This document shows positions 29,922 through 40,092 of a stretch of DNA of 41,133 bases, one piece after another (position 1 is the first letter of the stretch; every line of letters begins with the position of its first letter). Origin of the DNA: Gemmatimonadota bacterium (GTDB lineage Bacteria > Gemmatimonadota > Gemmatimonadetes > Gemmatimonadales > GWC2-71-9); the NCBI GenBank assembly GCA_024641735.1, contig JAHECN010000007.1:1-41133 (forward strand), written 5' to 3'. Under the pieces are notes generated by a model, which was not told the origin of the DNA, did not search any database, and was given only the letters and a program-made list of their open reading frames with translations. The translations under genes and the position numbers were made by a program.

Positions 29922-31481
29922 ATGACTTCCTTCCTGGCCTCCGTGGGGTACGATCGCTGGATTCTCCACGTCCTGTTGATCCTCCCGCTCCTCGGCATGC
30001 CGCTGATCCTGCTTTCGCCCGTGCGTGCGGCGCGCTGGATCGCCCTCGTCGTGGCGCTGCTGGAATTCGGACTGGGGATCGGGCTCTGGTGGGCCTTCGA
30101 CGCCTCCAATCCCGGCCTCCAATTCGTCACGGATCTGCCGTGGATGGAAGGCTACGGGGTTGGGTATCGGGTCGGGATCGACGGCATCTCACTCCTCATG
30201 GTGCTGCTCTCCGTCGTGATGATGCCTCTGGTGGTCTGGGGGAGCTGGCGTGGGATCGACCACAAGCAGCGTGGGTTCTACACGCTGCTGCTGGCGATGA
30301 AGGTCGGCATGCTCGGCGTCTTCGTCTCGATGGACATGTTCCTCTTCTATGTCTTCTGGGAACTGCTGCTGATCCCGATGTATTTCTTGATCGGCATCTG
30401 GGGCAGCGCCAATCGTCTCTACGCGGCCACGAAGTTCATCATCTACACGTTCGTGGGCTCGCTGCTGATGCTGGTTGCCATCCTCTGGATGGTCTTCCAG
30501 GTCGGCAAGGCGACGGGCACCTATTCGTTCGCGTATACCCACTTGCTGGACAATGCGGCGGTGCTGGCACCATGGGGCCCCTGGCTCTTCGTGGCGTTCG
30601 CGCTGGCGTTTGCCGTGAAGGTCCCGCTCTTCCCGTTTCATACCTGGTTGCCGGACGCCCACACCGAGGCCCCGACCGCCGGTTCCGTCGACCTCGCCGT
30701 GATCCTGCTCAAGATGGGAACCTACGGCTTCCTGCGATTTGCGATTCCGTTCGTCCCGGCCTTCGCGCTCTCCAAGACCACCGGTCTGGTGATGTCGGGG
30801 CTCGCGGTCATCGGCATCGTCTACGCCGCCTTGGTGGCGATGGTGCAGCCCGACCTGAAGCGTTTGGTCGCGTACTCGTCTGTGTCCCACCTCGGCTTCG
30901 TCATGCTGGGGATTTGGGGCAGTACCGTCGAGAGCGTCCAGGGCGCCATTCTGGTGATGGTGTCCCACGGCCTGTCGACGGGCGCACTGTTCTTCATGAT
31001 CGGCATGCTCTACGAGCGACGACACACTCGGATGATTTCGGACTTTGGCGGATTGGCGCGCGTCGCGCCGCTCATGACGCTGGCGTTCGTGATCACGGCG
31101 TTCTCGTCGATCGGCCTCCCGGGCTTGAATGGTTTCGTTGGAGAATTCCTGGTGTTGATCGGGTCCTTTGGCCGCTATCCGATTCTGGTCGGCGTGGCGA
31201 CCACCGTGGTGGTCTTCTCGGCGGCCTATATGCTCTGGGCAACGCAGCGCGTCTTCTTCAACCGCTTCACCAATCCGCGTAACGAAGGCATTGGGGACTT
31301 GAACTTCCGTGAGATCGCTGTGCTGACGCCCCTGATTGCTGCAATGTTCTGGATCGGGCTCTATCCCGGACCGCTCTTGCGGCGCACCGAGGGCGCGGCG
31401 AAGCGCTATATCGAATTGATCTCACCGCACCTGCCGGAAGCGACCCTGCCGGGGCCGATCACGTACGGAGCGCCGCGATGA
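29922..31481 (+). CDS. nuoM: NADH-quinone oxidoreductase subunit M
   Basis: VFWELLLIPMYFLIGIWG, FPFHTWLPDAHTEAPTAGSVDLAVILLKMGTYG, SHGLSTGALFFMIGMLYERRHT. Confidence 0.98.
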   Translation: MTSFLASVGYDRWILHVLLILPLLGMPLILLSPVRAARWIALVVALLEFGLGIGLWWAFDASNPGLQFVTDLPWMEGYGVGYRVGIDGISLLMVLLSVVMMPLVVWGSWRGIDHKQRGFYTLLLAMKVGMLGVFVSMDMFLFYVFWELLLIPMYFLIGIWGSANRLYAATKFIIYTFVGSLLMLVAILWMVFQVGKATGTYSFAYTHLLDNAAVLAPWGPWLFVAFALAFAVKVPLFPFHTWLPDAHTEAPTAGSVDLAVILLKMGTYGFLRFAIPFVPAFALSKTTGLVMSGLAVIGIVYAALVAMVQPDLKRLVAYSSVSHLGFVMLGIWGSTVESVQGAILVMVSHGLSTGALFFMIGMLYERRHTRMISDFGGLARVAPLMTLAFVITAFSSIGLPGLNGFVGEFLVLIGSFGRYPILVGVATTVVVFSAAYMLWATQRVFFNRFTNPRNEGIGDLNFREIAVLTPLIAAMFWIGLYPGPLLRRTEGAAKRYIELISPHLPEATLPGPITYGAPR

Positions 31482-32980
31482 GACTGATCGACCTCTCCAC
31501 GCCCGAAGGGGCGACGCTCGCACTCCTGCCGGAGCTTCTGCTCACGGCATGGGCTCTCGTGGTGCTCCTGGTCATCGGATGGCGTCACAAGACCGCGTCG
31601 GACATGCGCTTTGTTGGCGTGCTGTCGTTGGGCGGCTATGTCCTCGCCGGGTTGGCGACGGCCTGGCTTGCCATGGAACAGGCCCGCCCCGATGGATTGG
31701 CCATCATGGTGGCCCTCGATGGCTTCCGCTTCGCGAGTAACGCACTCTTGGTTGGCATCGGGGCAATCATCACGGTGATGTCCCTGCGTTGGCTCGAGCG
31801 GCAAGGCATCCTGGCACCGGAGTACTATGTCCTCTTGATGCTGGCGACCGTGGGGATGATGCTCCTCGCCGGCGCCGCGGACATGATGACGCTCTTCCTC
31901 GGCCTCGAGGTGATGTCCATCTCGGTGTACGTCCTGGCGGGATACGACCGGACGCGTCGTGCGTCGGCTGAAGCCGCGCTGAAGTACTTCCTGATCGGGG
32001 CGTTCGCGTCAGGGTTCCTGCTGTACGGCATTGCGTTGATCTATGGCGCGACCGGCCAATTCAACTTCACCTTGATCGGGGCGCAGCTCGCCTCGACTGA
32101 GCCGACCTTGATGGCGAAGCTCGGCATGGGGCTACTGTTGATCGGTTTCGCGTTCAAGGTCGCCGCCGTCCCCTTCCACGCGTGGGCACCCGACGTCTAT
32201 GAGGGCGCCCCGACTCCAATCACGTCGTTCATGGCGAGTGGAGTGAAGGCCGCTGCGTTTCTGGCGCTGGTGAGGCTCCTGGCCGAGGTGTTCCCGGCAT
32301 TCGTGGAGTTGTGGCGCCCGATCCTGGCCGCGCTCGCGATCGCGACGATCCTGATCGGCAACCTGGTCGCACTTGCCCAGACGTCACTCAAGCGCATGCT
32401 GGCCTACAGCGCCATTGCCCATGCCGGCTATCTCCTGTTGCCGCTCTGGGCACATTCGGACGACGGCACGGCCGCCGTGTTGATTTACCTGATCGGCTAC
32501 TCGATCACGACGGTGGCAGCGTTCGGTGTTCTGGCCTCGATCGAGCGGGCTGGAGCCCGCACCGTGCAGCTGACCGACCTCGAGGGATTGTATGCGGTCC
32601 GACCGTTCGCCTCGATCGCGCTCTCGGTCTGCATGCTCTCGCTCCTGGGCTTCCCTGGAACCTTCGGCTTCATCGGGAAGTGGTTCCTGATTTCCTCAGC
32701 ACTGCATCAGGGCGAAGTGTTGCTCCCGATCGTGGCGATGATCGGCAGCGGCATCTCCATCGGCTATTACATCCCGGTCGTCCTCTCCATGACGCTCAAG
32801 CCGACGCGCACGCGCTCGGCCCACCAGACGATCCGTTTTCCTCGCCCGGCCAAGCTTGCCGTGGCGCTCTGTGTAGCCGCGATCATCATCCTTGGTGTCT
32901 GGCCCAAGCCGACGCTCGACTTTGCGACGCAGGAAGCCGTGCAGCTGCGTCGCGGCGCGACCCCTATCTTCGCGCGCTAA
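31478..32980 (+). CDS. nuoN: NADH-quinone oxidoreductase subunit N
   Basis: GLEVMSISVYVLAGYDR, VPFHAWAPDVYEGAPTPITSFMASGVKAAAF, LSLLGFPGTFGFIGKW. Confidence 0.97.
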   Translation: MRLIDLSTPEGATLALLPELLLTAWALVVLLVIGWRHKTASDMRFVGVLSLGGYVLAGLATAWLAMEQARPDGLAIMVALDGFRFASNALLVGIGAIITVMSLRWLERQGILAPEYYVLLMLATVGMMLLAGAADMMTLFLGLEVMSISVYVLAGYDRTRRASAEAALKYFLIGAFASGFLLYGIALIYGATGQFNFTLIGAQLASTEPTLMAKLGMGLLLIGFAFKVAAVPFHAWAPDVYEGAPTPITSFMASGVKAAAFLALVRLLAEVFPAFVELWRPILAALAIATILIGNLVALAQTSLKRMLAYSAIAHAGYLLLPLWAHSDDGTAAVLIYLIGYSITTVAAFGVLASIERAGARTVQLTDLEGLYAVRPFASIALSVCMLSLLGFPGTFGFIGKWFLISSALHQGEVLLPIVAMIGSGISIGYYIPVVLSMTLKPTRTRSAHQTIRFPRPAKLAVALCVAAIIILGVWPKPTLDFATQEAVQLRRGATPIFAR

Positions 32981-32992
32981 GGAAAGGCCCTC

Positions 32993-34363
32993 ATGCTCGT
33001 CCCACGGACGATATTCCGCGAATACGACGTTCGCGGGGTCGTCGGCACCCAGCTGACGCCCGACCTCGCATTCCATTTGGGATGCGCATTCGCCACGCTC
33101 GCGACCGAACACCTTGGGCGCCCGCCGCGTCTCGCCATCGGTCGCGACAACCGACCTTCGGGCGATGCGCTGGCGGCCGCGCTGCGGAATGGCGTGGTGG
33201 CCGTGGGAGGCACGGCGATTGACGTCGGCACGCTGCCGACACCGGCGCTCTACTATGCCGTGCACGCGCTGAAGGCGGATGGTGGTGTACAGATCACGGG
33301 GTCACATAATCCGCCCGAATTCAACGGGTTCAAGATGGTGCTCGTCGGGAGCTCCGTCCACGGCGAAGTGATTCAAGATCTGTGGGAGCGGATCGTCGCC
33401 GAGCGCTACGCCACGGGTGAGGGGTCGCACAGCAGCGACGGCTCGATCCTCGATCGGTACCGGGAAGCCATCGTGGCGCGCCACACCCTCGCGCGGACGG
33501 TGAAGGTGGTGGTGGATTGCGGCAACGGCGCCTCGGCGCTCATTGCGATCGAGACGCTGCGCGCGCTGGGTGCGGAGGTGATTCCACTCTTTGCCGAAAG
33601 CGACGGCACTTTCCCGAATCACCATCCCGACCCGACCGTGCTCGAGAATCTGGTCGACCTCCAGGATGCGGTGCGCCTGCACGGGGCTGAACTCGGTATC
33701 GCGTTCGATGGCGACGGGGACCGGATCGGGGCCGTCGATGATGCCGCCCGTCCGATCTGGGGCGATCAGCTGTTGGTCCTGTTCGGGCGCGATGCCGTGC
33801 GGCGATTCGGGGCCGGGGTGCCGGTCATTTTTGACGTGAAGTGTTCCGCGACGCTCCCTGCGGCACTTGAAGCCGCGGGAGCGCGTCCGGTCATGTGGAA
33901 GACCGGGCACTCATTGATCAAGGCCAAGATGAAGGAGGAGAAGGCCCCGCTTGCCGGTGAAATGAGCGGGCACATCTTCTTCGGCGGGGATTGGTTCGGT
34001 TTCGACGATGCACTCTTTGCCGCCGCCCGTTTGCTCGAAATTGTGTCGAAGGGGGCGGGGGGGCTGTCCCCGTTGCTCGCGGACCTCCCCGCGACATTCG
34101 TCACGCCGGAGCTCCGCGTGGATTGCCCAGACGACCAGAAGTTTGCCGTTGTCGAGGCCGCCTCGGCCCACTTCACCGCGAAGTATCCGGTGTCGACCAT
34201 CGATGGCGTGCGCATCTCGTATCCGGAAGGATGGGGACTGCTGCGCGCCTCGAATACGCAGCCCATTCTGGTGCTCCGATTTGAGGGGAGTTCCCCTGAG
34301 GCCCGTGACGCGTATCACGCCGAGATGACGGCGTGGCTCGCCACACGGGGGATTTCGGCCTGA
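32993..34363 (+). CDS. Phosphomannomutase/phosphoglucomutase (alpha-D-phosphohexomutase family)
   Basis: FREYDVRGVVGTQLTP, QITGSHNPPEFNGFKM (catalytic Ser), AFDGDGDRIGAVDD, EMSGHIFFGG, RASNTQPILVLRFE. Confidence 0.95.
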   Translation: MLVPRTIFREYDVRGVVGTQLTPDLAFHLGCAFATLATEHLGRPPRLAIGRDNRPSGDALAAALRNGVVAVGGTAIDVGTLPTPALYYAVHALKADGGVQITGSHNPPEFNGFKMVLVGSSVHGEVIQDLWERIVAERYATGEGSHSSDGSILDRYREAIVARHTLARTVKVVVDCGNGASALIAIETLRALGAEVIPLFAESDGTFPNHHPDPTVLENLVDLQDAVRLHGAELGIAFDGDGDRIGAVDDAARPIWGDQLLVLFGRDAVRRFGAGVPVIFDVKCSATLPAALEAAGARPVMWKTGHSLIKAKMKEEKAPLAGEMSGHIFFGGDWFGFDDALFAAARLLEIVSKGAGGLSPLLADLPATFVTPELRVDCPDDQKFAVVEAASAHFTAKYPVSTIDGVRISYPEGWGLLRASNTQPILVLRFEGSSPEARDAYHAEMTAWLATRGISA

Positions 34364-34367
34364 GCGC

Positions 34368-36761
34368 ATGACTCCCCGGACGCGGCGCTTGCTTGCCTTC
34401 GCGGGCGCCGTGGTGGCGATGCTCATCCTGGGTCGGAGCATGGCGGTGCTGTTGACGGAGCGCTGGTGGGCCGCCAGCATTTCCGAGGCGGCTGCCTCCG
34501 CCACCACCCGGTGGACGCTCTTTGGGTGGTTGCTTGACGCCGTGGCCATTTCCCTCGCCTCGGTGTGGTTCACTCTCCATGCCTTGTTGGTGGTTCGCGG
34601 GATTGCCTCTGTCACGGTGGCGCAGCGGGTCGGGAATGAACAGATCCCGGTCGCGATCTCACCTCGCGTGCTCGCGTGGTGGAGCGTGGGGATCGGGGTA
34701 CTCCTCGGCACGCTCACCGGAGTTGGCACCCGCAGCTGGCGCTGGGCCATCCTGCTCTGGGATACCGGAGTCCATTTCAACCGAACCGAACCGACCGCCG
34801 GCGCAGATCTTGGGGTCTTCGTGGCGCGCCTGCCGGTCTGGCAATTCCTGCTTGATTTCGCGTTCACACTGACGCTGCTCGCCCTCGCCCTCGTGCTGGT
34901 CCTCTACTTCGCGACCGGCGGGTTGCGTCGTGGCGAGGGTCGGGACCTTGTGGTGCATCCCCACACACGGCGGCACTTGGGGGGATTGCTTGCACTCCTG
35001 GCGCTCCTCGTGGGATGCGCGTCGTTGCTGCATCCCTGGACGACCATCGTGGCGCTGCAGGAACCGCTCAGCGCGATGGGGGCATCGGTTCGCGGCGTGA
35101 CGGCACAGGCGATGTTCGGTGCTGCGGTCGCGGTCGCCGCGATGTCGATCGGTTGGGCCATCCGCGATCGGCATTCGCTGCTCCTCGCCAGCTGGATCGT
35201 TCTGGCGCTCGCCCTGGGCGCGGAACGCGTCGTGATTCCGATCATGACCGGATCGGATGCCGCGGTCGAAGGCACCGACGCCGCGATTCGTGACGCAACG
35301 GAATTGGCGTGGGGGATCAACCTGGTGGTAGGTGCGCCGAGTCCTGACACCCTGCCCATGATCACCGGCCGCTGGGATGCGGCAAACTTTGCCCAGCTTG
35401 TCGCTGGTCGCAGTGCGACACTGCTCTCCGCCACCGCCGGCATGACGGTCCTGGGCGACTCGCTGCAGCCGATTTGGTACGTCGCGATGGCCCGTGAGGA
35501 GAATGGACCGGCATTCGAGGCCGTCACGCTCCGGGAGGGCGCCGAGCCGCTCCGCGACAGCACGACCCTCCTGAGCCGCATCACCCGGGACGCCGTGCGG
35601 CTCCGTCCCGATGCGCCGACGTGGCGCCAAGTCAGTAGCGGAGTCCGCGTCGGTTCCCTCCCGCGCCGACTGCTCCTAGCGTGGGGGCGTCAGGCCGGGG
35701 GGATGCTGCGGTTGCCGAGCAGTGCTTCGGTCGACTGGAACCTTGACCCGGCGGCTCGGGCGGCAGCCCTGCTTCCCTTCGCGTCATGGCTCCCTGGCGA
35801 ATTGGTGGTCGTCGACGGCCGACCGATCTGGATCACCCAAGGTGTCATCCCCATCGCGCATTTCCCACTCAGCGGAACCGGGCGGTGGGGCGGGCGGGAT
35901 GTGGCCGGCATTGCCCCTGCCTTTCTTGCACTGATCGATCCATGGACGGGCGCCGTCGAGGTCCATCCAGACCCCGGTGCCAATGCGCTCGGTCTGGCAT
36001 GGGTGAGAATCGCGGGAGACCTCGTCGCGCCCGCGGGCACGCTGTCGCCCGCCGTTCGTGATGCCGTCCCTTACCCGCGGCTGCTACTGGAGACCCAGCT
36101 TCACCAACTGGAGGGGCAGGCCTGGAGCCTCGGACGTCGCCCCGGCCGACGCGTCCCGGATGGACCGCCGGAAGCACCCACCCCGACCTGGACACGCTCG
36201 GATGGCGCCGGGTGGCAGAGCGTCTTCGAGGATCCCGAGCGGCGAGTGATGACCGGCATTCTGACCGCGACCCGACGCGACGGCCTGCCGCGAATCACCG
36301 TTGTTCGCCATGGCGGGACTGGCCCGGAGAATGGGCGTGAGGCAGAGCGGTCGTGGAATCGCCTGCCGGCCCTCAATCGTCTCCGGGACTCTGCCAGAGC
36401 CGCTCGTGACTCGGTGGTGGCAGGGACGGTTCGGTGGCACCTGGGTCCCGCTGGACTCTTGGCCTGGCAACCATTGGTCGCGCTCAACCGGTTTGGGCGG
36501 GTCACCGCCATTGTGGTGGGGACGGCAGGGCGGGGCCGGGTGGCGGCTGATCGCGACCCCGTCGCGGCCTGGCAGGGGGTCCTGGGGGAGGCCGATTCGC
36601 CCACCCTCCCCCCAGAAGCACAGATCAATGCCGAACTGGTGCGCAAGGCGCGGGAGTGGCTGGTGCGCGCCGACTCGGCCATGGCGCGCGGGGATCTCAC
36701 CGCCTTTGGCAGGGCCTTTGAGGCGCTCCGCACACTGCTTCGGGAGCCGCCCCCAGAGTAG
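34368..36761 (+). CDS. Divergent UPF0182-like membrane protein
   Basis: Several N-terminal TM segments, ADLGVFVARLPVWQFLLDFAFTLTLLALALVLVLYFATGGLR, large soluble region, C-terminal RADSAMARGDLTAFGRAFEALRTLL resembling UPF0182 C-termini. Confidence 0.6.
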   Translation: MTPRTRRLLAFAGAVVAMLILGRSMAVLLTERWWAASISEAAASATTRWTLFGWLLDAVAISLASVWFTLHALLVVRGIASVTVAQRVGNEQIPVAISPRVLAWWSVGIGVLLGTLTGVGTRSWRWAILLWDTGVHFNRTEPTAGADLGVFVARLPVWQFLLDFAFTLTLLALALVLVLYFATGGLRRGEGRDLVVHPHTRRHLGGLLALLALLVGCASLLHPWTTIVALQEPLSAMGASVRGVTAQAMFGAAVAVAAMSIGWAIRDRHSLLLASWIVLALALGAERVVIPIMTGSDAAVEGTDAAIRDATELAWGINLVVGAPSPDTLPMITGRWDAANFAQLVAGRSATLLSATAGMTVLGDSLQPIWYVAMAREENGPAFEAVTLREGAEPLRDSTTLLSRITRDAVRLRPDAPTWRQVSSGVRVGSLPRRLLLAWGRQAGGMLRLPSSASVDWNLDPAARAAALLPFASWLPGELVVVDGRPIWITQGVIPIAHFPLSGTGRWGGRDVAGIAPAFLALIDPWTGAVEVHPDPGANALGLAWVRIAGDLVAPAGTLSPAVRDAVPYPRLLLETQLHQLEGQAWSLGRRPGRRVPDGPPEAPTPTWTRSDGAGWQSVFEDPERRVMTGILTATRRDGLPRITVVRHGGTGPENGREAERSWNRLPALNRLRDSARAARDSVVAGTVRWHLGPAGLLAWQPLVALNRFGRVTAIVVGTAGRGRVAADRDPVAAWQGVLGEADSPTLPPEAQINAELVRKAREWLVRADSAMARGDLTAFGRAFEALRTLLREPPPE

Positions 36762-36841
36762 CGATCGGAACTCGCCTTGGCTATTTTCAAGGGCTATCTA
36801 TCGAGTGTGCATTTTAGTGTGAGCCATACGACGAGGTGTGC

Positions 36842-37981
36842 GTGAATCTGCATGAATATCAAGCCCGTGACCTGTTGAAGGTCGCAGGGATTCCCATGTT
36901 TGATGGTGACGTCGCGTCGACGCCCACAGAGGCCGAGGCAATCGCCCGGCGTTTGGGCGGGACGGTGGTCGTCAAGGCGCAGGTTCACGTCGGCGGACGC
37001 GGCAAGGCGGGCGGTGTGAAGCTCGCCCGCAACCCGGCTGAGGCGCTCGAGTGCGCCTCCCAGATTCTCGGCATGACGATCAAGGGCCTCGTGGTGAACA
37101 AGGTCCTCGTCGTCCCGGCGGCGGACATCGCCACCGAGAGCTACGTCGGACTGATCCTTGACCGGGCAACGCAGTTGCCGGTCTTCATGGTGTCGGACGC
37201 CGGCGGCGTGGACATCGAGGAAGTCGCTGCCAAGACGCCGGAGAAGATCACCAAGATCGCAGTCGATCCGCGCTATGGGTTGATGCCGCATCAGGCGTTG
37301 ACGTTGGCCCTCGCGCTCTATCGCGACTGGGCCCACGTCAAGGCTGCCACCAAGATCATGATGCAGCTGTATCAGGTCTTCATGAACAATGGCGCCTCGT
37401 TGGCGGAGATCAATCCGTTGGTCACCACGCCGGACGGCAAGGTGCTGGCCCTGGACGCCAAGATCATCATCGACGACAATGAGCTCGATCGTCGCCCGGA
37501 TCTCGCGGTCCTGCGCGATGAATCGGGTGAGGAGCCGAGCGAGGTGCAGGCGCGCCGCGCGAACCTGACCTTCATCAAGCTCGACGGCAACGTCGGCTGT
37601 GTGGTGAATGGCGCAGGACTCGCGATGGCGACGATGGACCTGGTCAAGTACTACGGCGGCGAGCCGGCCAACTTCCTGGATATCGGCGGGTCGTCGAATC
37701 CGGAGAAGGTCGTCAACGCGCTCAAGATCATCACGGCCGATCCCAACGTGAAGGTGATCCTGTTCAACATCTTCGGTGGCATTACCCGCACCGACGATGT
37801 GGCGAACGGCATCGTGGCCGCCACGAAGCAGTTCGAGGTGAAAGTGCCGATCGTGATTCGCTTGACGGGCACCAATGAGGCCGAGGCGTTCAAGATTCTC
37901 GAGGGCGTCGGCATGGTTGCGATGAATGACATGGACGCAGCGGTGAGCAAGGCCGTTGGATTGACCAAGGAGGTTGCGTGA
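36842..37981 (+). CDS. sucC: Succinyl-CoA ligase (ADP-forming) subunit beta
   Basis: [79 protein letters not shown]. Confidence 0.98.
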   Translation: MNLHEYQARDLLKVAGIPMFDGDVASTPTEAEAIARRLGGTVVVKAQVHVGGRGKAGGVKLARNPAEALECASQILGMTIKGLVVNKVLVVPAADIATESYVGLILDRATQLPVFMVSDAGGVDIEEVAAKTPEKITKIAVDPRYGLMPHQALTLALALYRDWAHVKAATKIMMQLYQVFMNNGASLAEINPLVTTPDGKVLALDAKIIIDDNELDRRPDLAVLRDESGEEPSEVQARRANLTFIKLDGNVGCVVNGAGLAMATMDLVKYYGGEPANFLDIGGSSNPEKVVNALKIITADPNVKVILFNIFGGITRTDDVANGIVAATKQFEVKVPIVIRLTGTNEAEAFKILEGVGMVAMNDMDAAVSKAVGLTKEVA

Positions 37982-38850
37982 GCATCTGGATCGGGAACGA
38001 AACGCGCCTCGTCGTACAGGGGATCACCGGACGGGAGGGTTCCTTCCACGCCCGGCAAATGATCGAGTACGGTACCAACGTCGTCGCCGGCGTCACACCG
38101 GGGAAGGGCGGCCAGCAGTTCGAGAACAAGGTGCCGGTGTTCAATACCGTCGCCGAGTCGGTCGCCCAGGCCGGTGCCAATTGCTCCGTGATCTACGTCC
38201 CGCCTGCCATGGCGGCTGGGGCGATCATGGAAGCAGCGGACGCTGGCATTGAGCTGGTCATCTGTATCACGGAAGGCGTCCCCGTTCTGGATATGACGAC
38301 CGTCATGCCGTACTTGGCCGACCGGAAGGTCCGGTTGATCGGGCCGAACTGCCCCGGGATGATCACGCCGGGAGAGGCCAAGGTCGGCATCATCCCCGGA
38401 TCCATCTGCCTTCCAGGTCCGGTTGGGCTGGTTTCGCGCTCCGGGACGCTCACCTACGAAGTGGTCCACCATCTGACCGGGGCTGGCTTTGGCCAGAGCA
38501 CCTGTGTCGGCATCGGTGGCGACCCGATCGTCGGGACGAACTTCATCGACTGCCTCGCAGCGTTCAACGACGACCCCAAGACCGAAGCGATCGTGATGAT
38601 CGGCGAGATCGGCGGGACGGCGGAGCAGGAAGCGGCCGAGTTCATCAAGGCGAATGTGAAGAAGCCGGTCGTTGGCTTCGTCGCGGGTCAAACCGCACCT
38701 CCGGGTCGCCGGATGGGTCACGCGGGTGCCATCATCTCCGGTTCGAGCGGCACGGCCGAAGAGAAGTTCCAGGCCTTTGAGTCGGCTGGAATCGGCATCA
38801 TGCGTCGGCCGGTGGACGTGGTCGAGTTGCTCAAGGGAAAGTTGAAGTAG
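37978..38850 (+). CDS. sucD: Succinyl-CoA ligase subunit alpha
   Basis: [74 protein letters not shown]. Confidence 0.98.
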   Translation: MSIWIGNETRLVVQGITGREGSFHARQMIEYGTNVVAGVTPGKGGQQFENKVPVFNTVAESVAQAGANCSVIYVPPAMAAGAIMEAADAGIELVICITEGVPVLDMTTVMPYLADRKVRLIGPNCPGMITPGEAKVGIIPGSICLPGPVGLVSRSGTLTYEVVHHLTGAGFGQSTCVGIGGDPIVGTNFIDCLAAFNDDPKTEAIVMIGEIGGTAEQEAAEFIKANVKKPVVGFVAGQTAPPGRRMGHAGAIISGSSGTAEEKFQAFESAGIGIMRRPVDVVELLKGKLK

Positions 38851-38857
38851 AACATCA

Positions 38858-38933
38858 AGTCACTGGTCATTAGTCGTTGGTCGTTAGAGACTTACAGTCC
38901 TATCGACTAACGACTCGCGACTTACGACTCATC
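38858..38933. repeat. Heptad-repeat inverted element in the sucD-ndk intergenic region (same family as 18269-18364)
   Basis: GGTCATTAGTCGTTGGTCGTTAG vs reverse complement GAGTCGTAAGTCGCGAGTCGTTAGTCG; 18/19 nt shared with locus 18273-18291. Confidence 0.8.
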
Positions 38934-38950
38934 TTCTGGGAGTATTCTGA

Positions 38951-39385
38951 ATGGCTGGAAGTCTTACCTTTGCTATGCTCAAGCCTGACGCCGTTGGCGG
39001 CGGGAAGTCTGGGGCCATCCTGGCGCATATCCAGCAGGCTGGTTTCGCGATTCGCGCGATGCAGATGCTGCGTTTGACCGTGACGGAGGCCGAGGCATTC
39101 TATGCGGTGCATCGGGAGCGCCCCTTTTATGGTGAGCTCGTGGAGTTCATGAGCTCAGGGCCCGTGGTGGCGCTGGCGCTGGAGGCTCCGGATGCGGTGG
39201 CGGCGTGGCGGACGGCGATCGGCGCCACGGATCCAGCCGAGGCGGCGGACGGGACCATCCGGAAGCTCTTTGCCGAGTCGAAGGGCCGGAATGCGGTCCA
39301 TGGCTCCGACAGCGATGAGAACGCGGCCCGGGAAATTGCTTTCTTCTTTCCCGAGCGTGAGTTAGCGCTCCTTGGGGTCGTCTGA
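38951..39385 (+). CDS. ndk: Nucleoside diphosphate kinase
   Basis: [57 protein letters not shown]. Confidence 0.97.
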   Translation: MAGSLTFAMLKPDAVGGGKSGAILAHIQQAGFAIRAMQMLRLTVTEAEAFYAVHRERPFYGELVEFMSSGPVVALALEAPDAVAAWRTAIGATDPAEAADGTIRKLFAESKGRNAVHGSDSDENAAREIAFFFPERELALLGVV

Positions 39386-39390
39386 GCGGG

Positions 39391-39420
39391 TTGACCGAAC
39401 TGGGACCGAACCGCTAAGTT
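39391..39420 (+). promoter_or_regulatory. Candidate promoter TTGACC-18 bp-TAAGTT for the DUF177-rpmF-plsX-fabH operon
   Basis: TTGACC 39391-39396, 18-bp spacer, TAAGTT 39415-39420, ending 8 bp before the ATG. Confidence 0.4.
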
Positions 39421-39428
39421 TGAGGGCT

Positions 39429-39899
39429 ATGCTTTCTGTTGACCTGAGGCAGGTAGAAGAGGGACCCGTCGTGGTGCAGGCCACGCTTCCGGCGGACGAT
39501 CCCACGTTTGAGGGGCTCGTCCTCGAGTTGGCTGGACCTGTGGAAGTGGGTGGCAGGATCGTCGCCACCGGCAATGATGACCTGCTTTGGCATGGGCATT
39601 TGACTGCGCGGGTTGCTGGAGATTGTCGGCGCTGTTTGGCGCCGTTGGAGCAAATGGTGGACGCGGGGATTGAGGTCGTCTATTCGGACAACCCCGATCT
39701 GCAGGAAGACCCGAGTGTCTACCCCCTCGATGCACGGGCGACCGTGGTCGATTTGTCGCAGGCAGTTCGGGAGGAATTGGCGCTCCTGGTGGAGCCCTTC
39801 CCGCTCTGTCGAGAAGATTGTGCAGGGTTCTGCGCCACCTGTGGCGCAGATTTGAACGCCGGGCCGTGCGCATGCACGTCCTCCGGCACGACCAACTGA
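39429..39899 (+). CDS. DUF177/YceD-family protein
   Basis: VAGDCRRCLAPLEQMVDAGIEVVY, REELALLVEPFPLCREDCAGFCATCGADLN; immediately upstream of rpmF, the classical context. Confidence 0.92.
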   Translation: MLSVDLRQVEEGPVVVQATLPADDPTFEGLVLELAGPVEVGGRIVATGNDDLLWHGHLTARVAGDCRRCLAPLEQMVDAGIEVVYSDNPDLQEDPSVYPLDARATVVDLSQAVREELALLVEPFPLCREDCAGFCATCGADLNAGPCACTSSGTTN

Positions 39900-39906
39900 G
39901 GCACCG

Positions 39907-40089
39907 ATGGCAGTTCCAAAGAGGAAACTCTCGAAGCGTCGCAAGCGGCTTCGCCGTGGGCATCACAGCGCAGCCGGCATTGCCACGCAGGCGTGCTCGC
40001 GTTGCAGCGCCCCCAAGTTGCCCCACCGGATCTGCGGATCGTGCGGGTACTATGCGGGCAAGAAGCGGCTTGAGGTCGAGGACAACTAA
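39907..40089 (+). CDS. rpmF: 50S ribosomal protein L32
   Basis: MAVPKRKLSKRRKRLRRGHH...CSRCSAPKLPHRICGSCGYYAGKK with zinc-ribbon cysteines. Confidence 0.98.
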   Translation: MAVPKRKLSKRRKRLRRGHHSAAGIATQACSRCSAPKLPHRICGSCGYYAGKKRLEVEDN

Positions 40090-40092
40090 GCC

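Noticed and set aside
29726-31282. 518-aa + strand alternate-frame ORF
   Set aside because: Overlaps nuoL/nuoM in another frame; Arg/Gly/Pro-rich translation, no motifs.
36762-36841. sucC upstream region with TTGGCT and TATCTA boxes
   Set aside because: Boxes are only 12 bp apart, so they do not form a normal sigma70 promoter; no convincing alternative found by eye.
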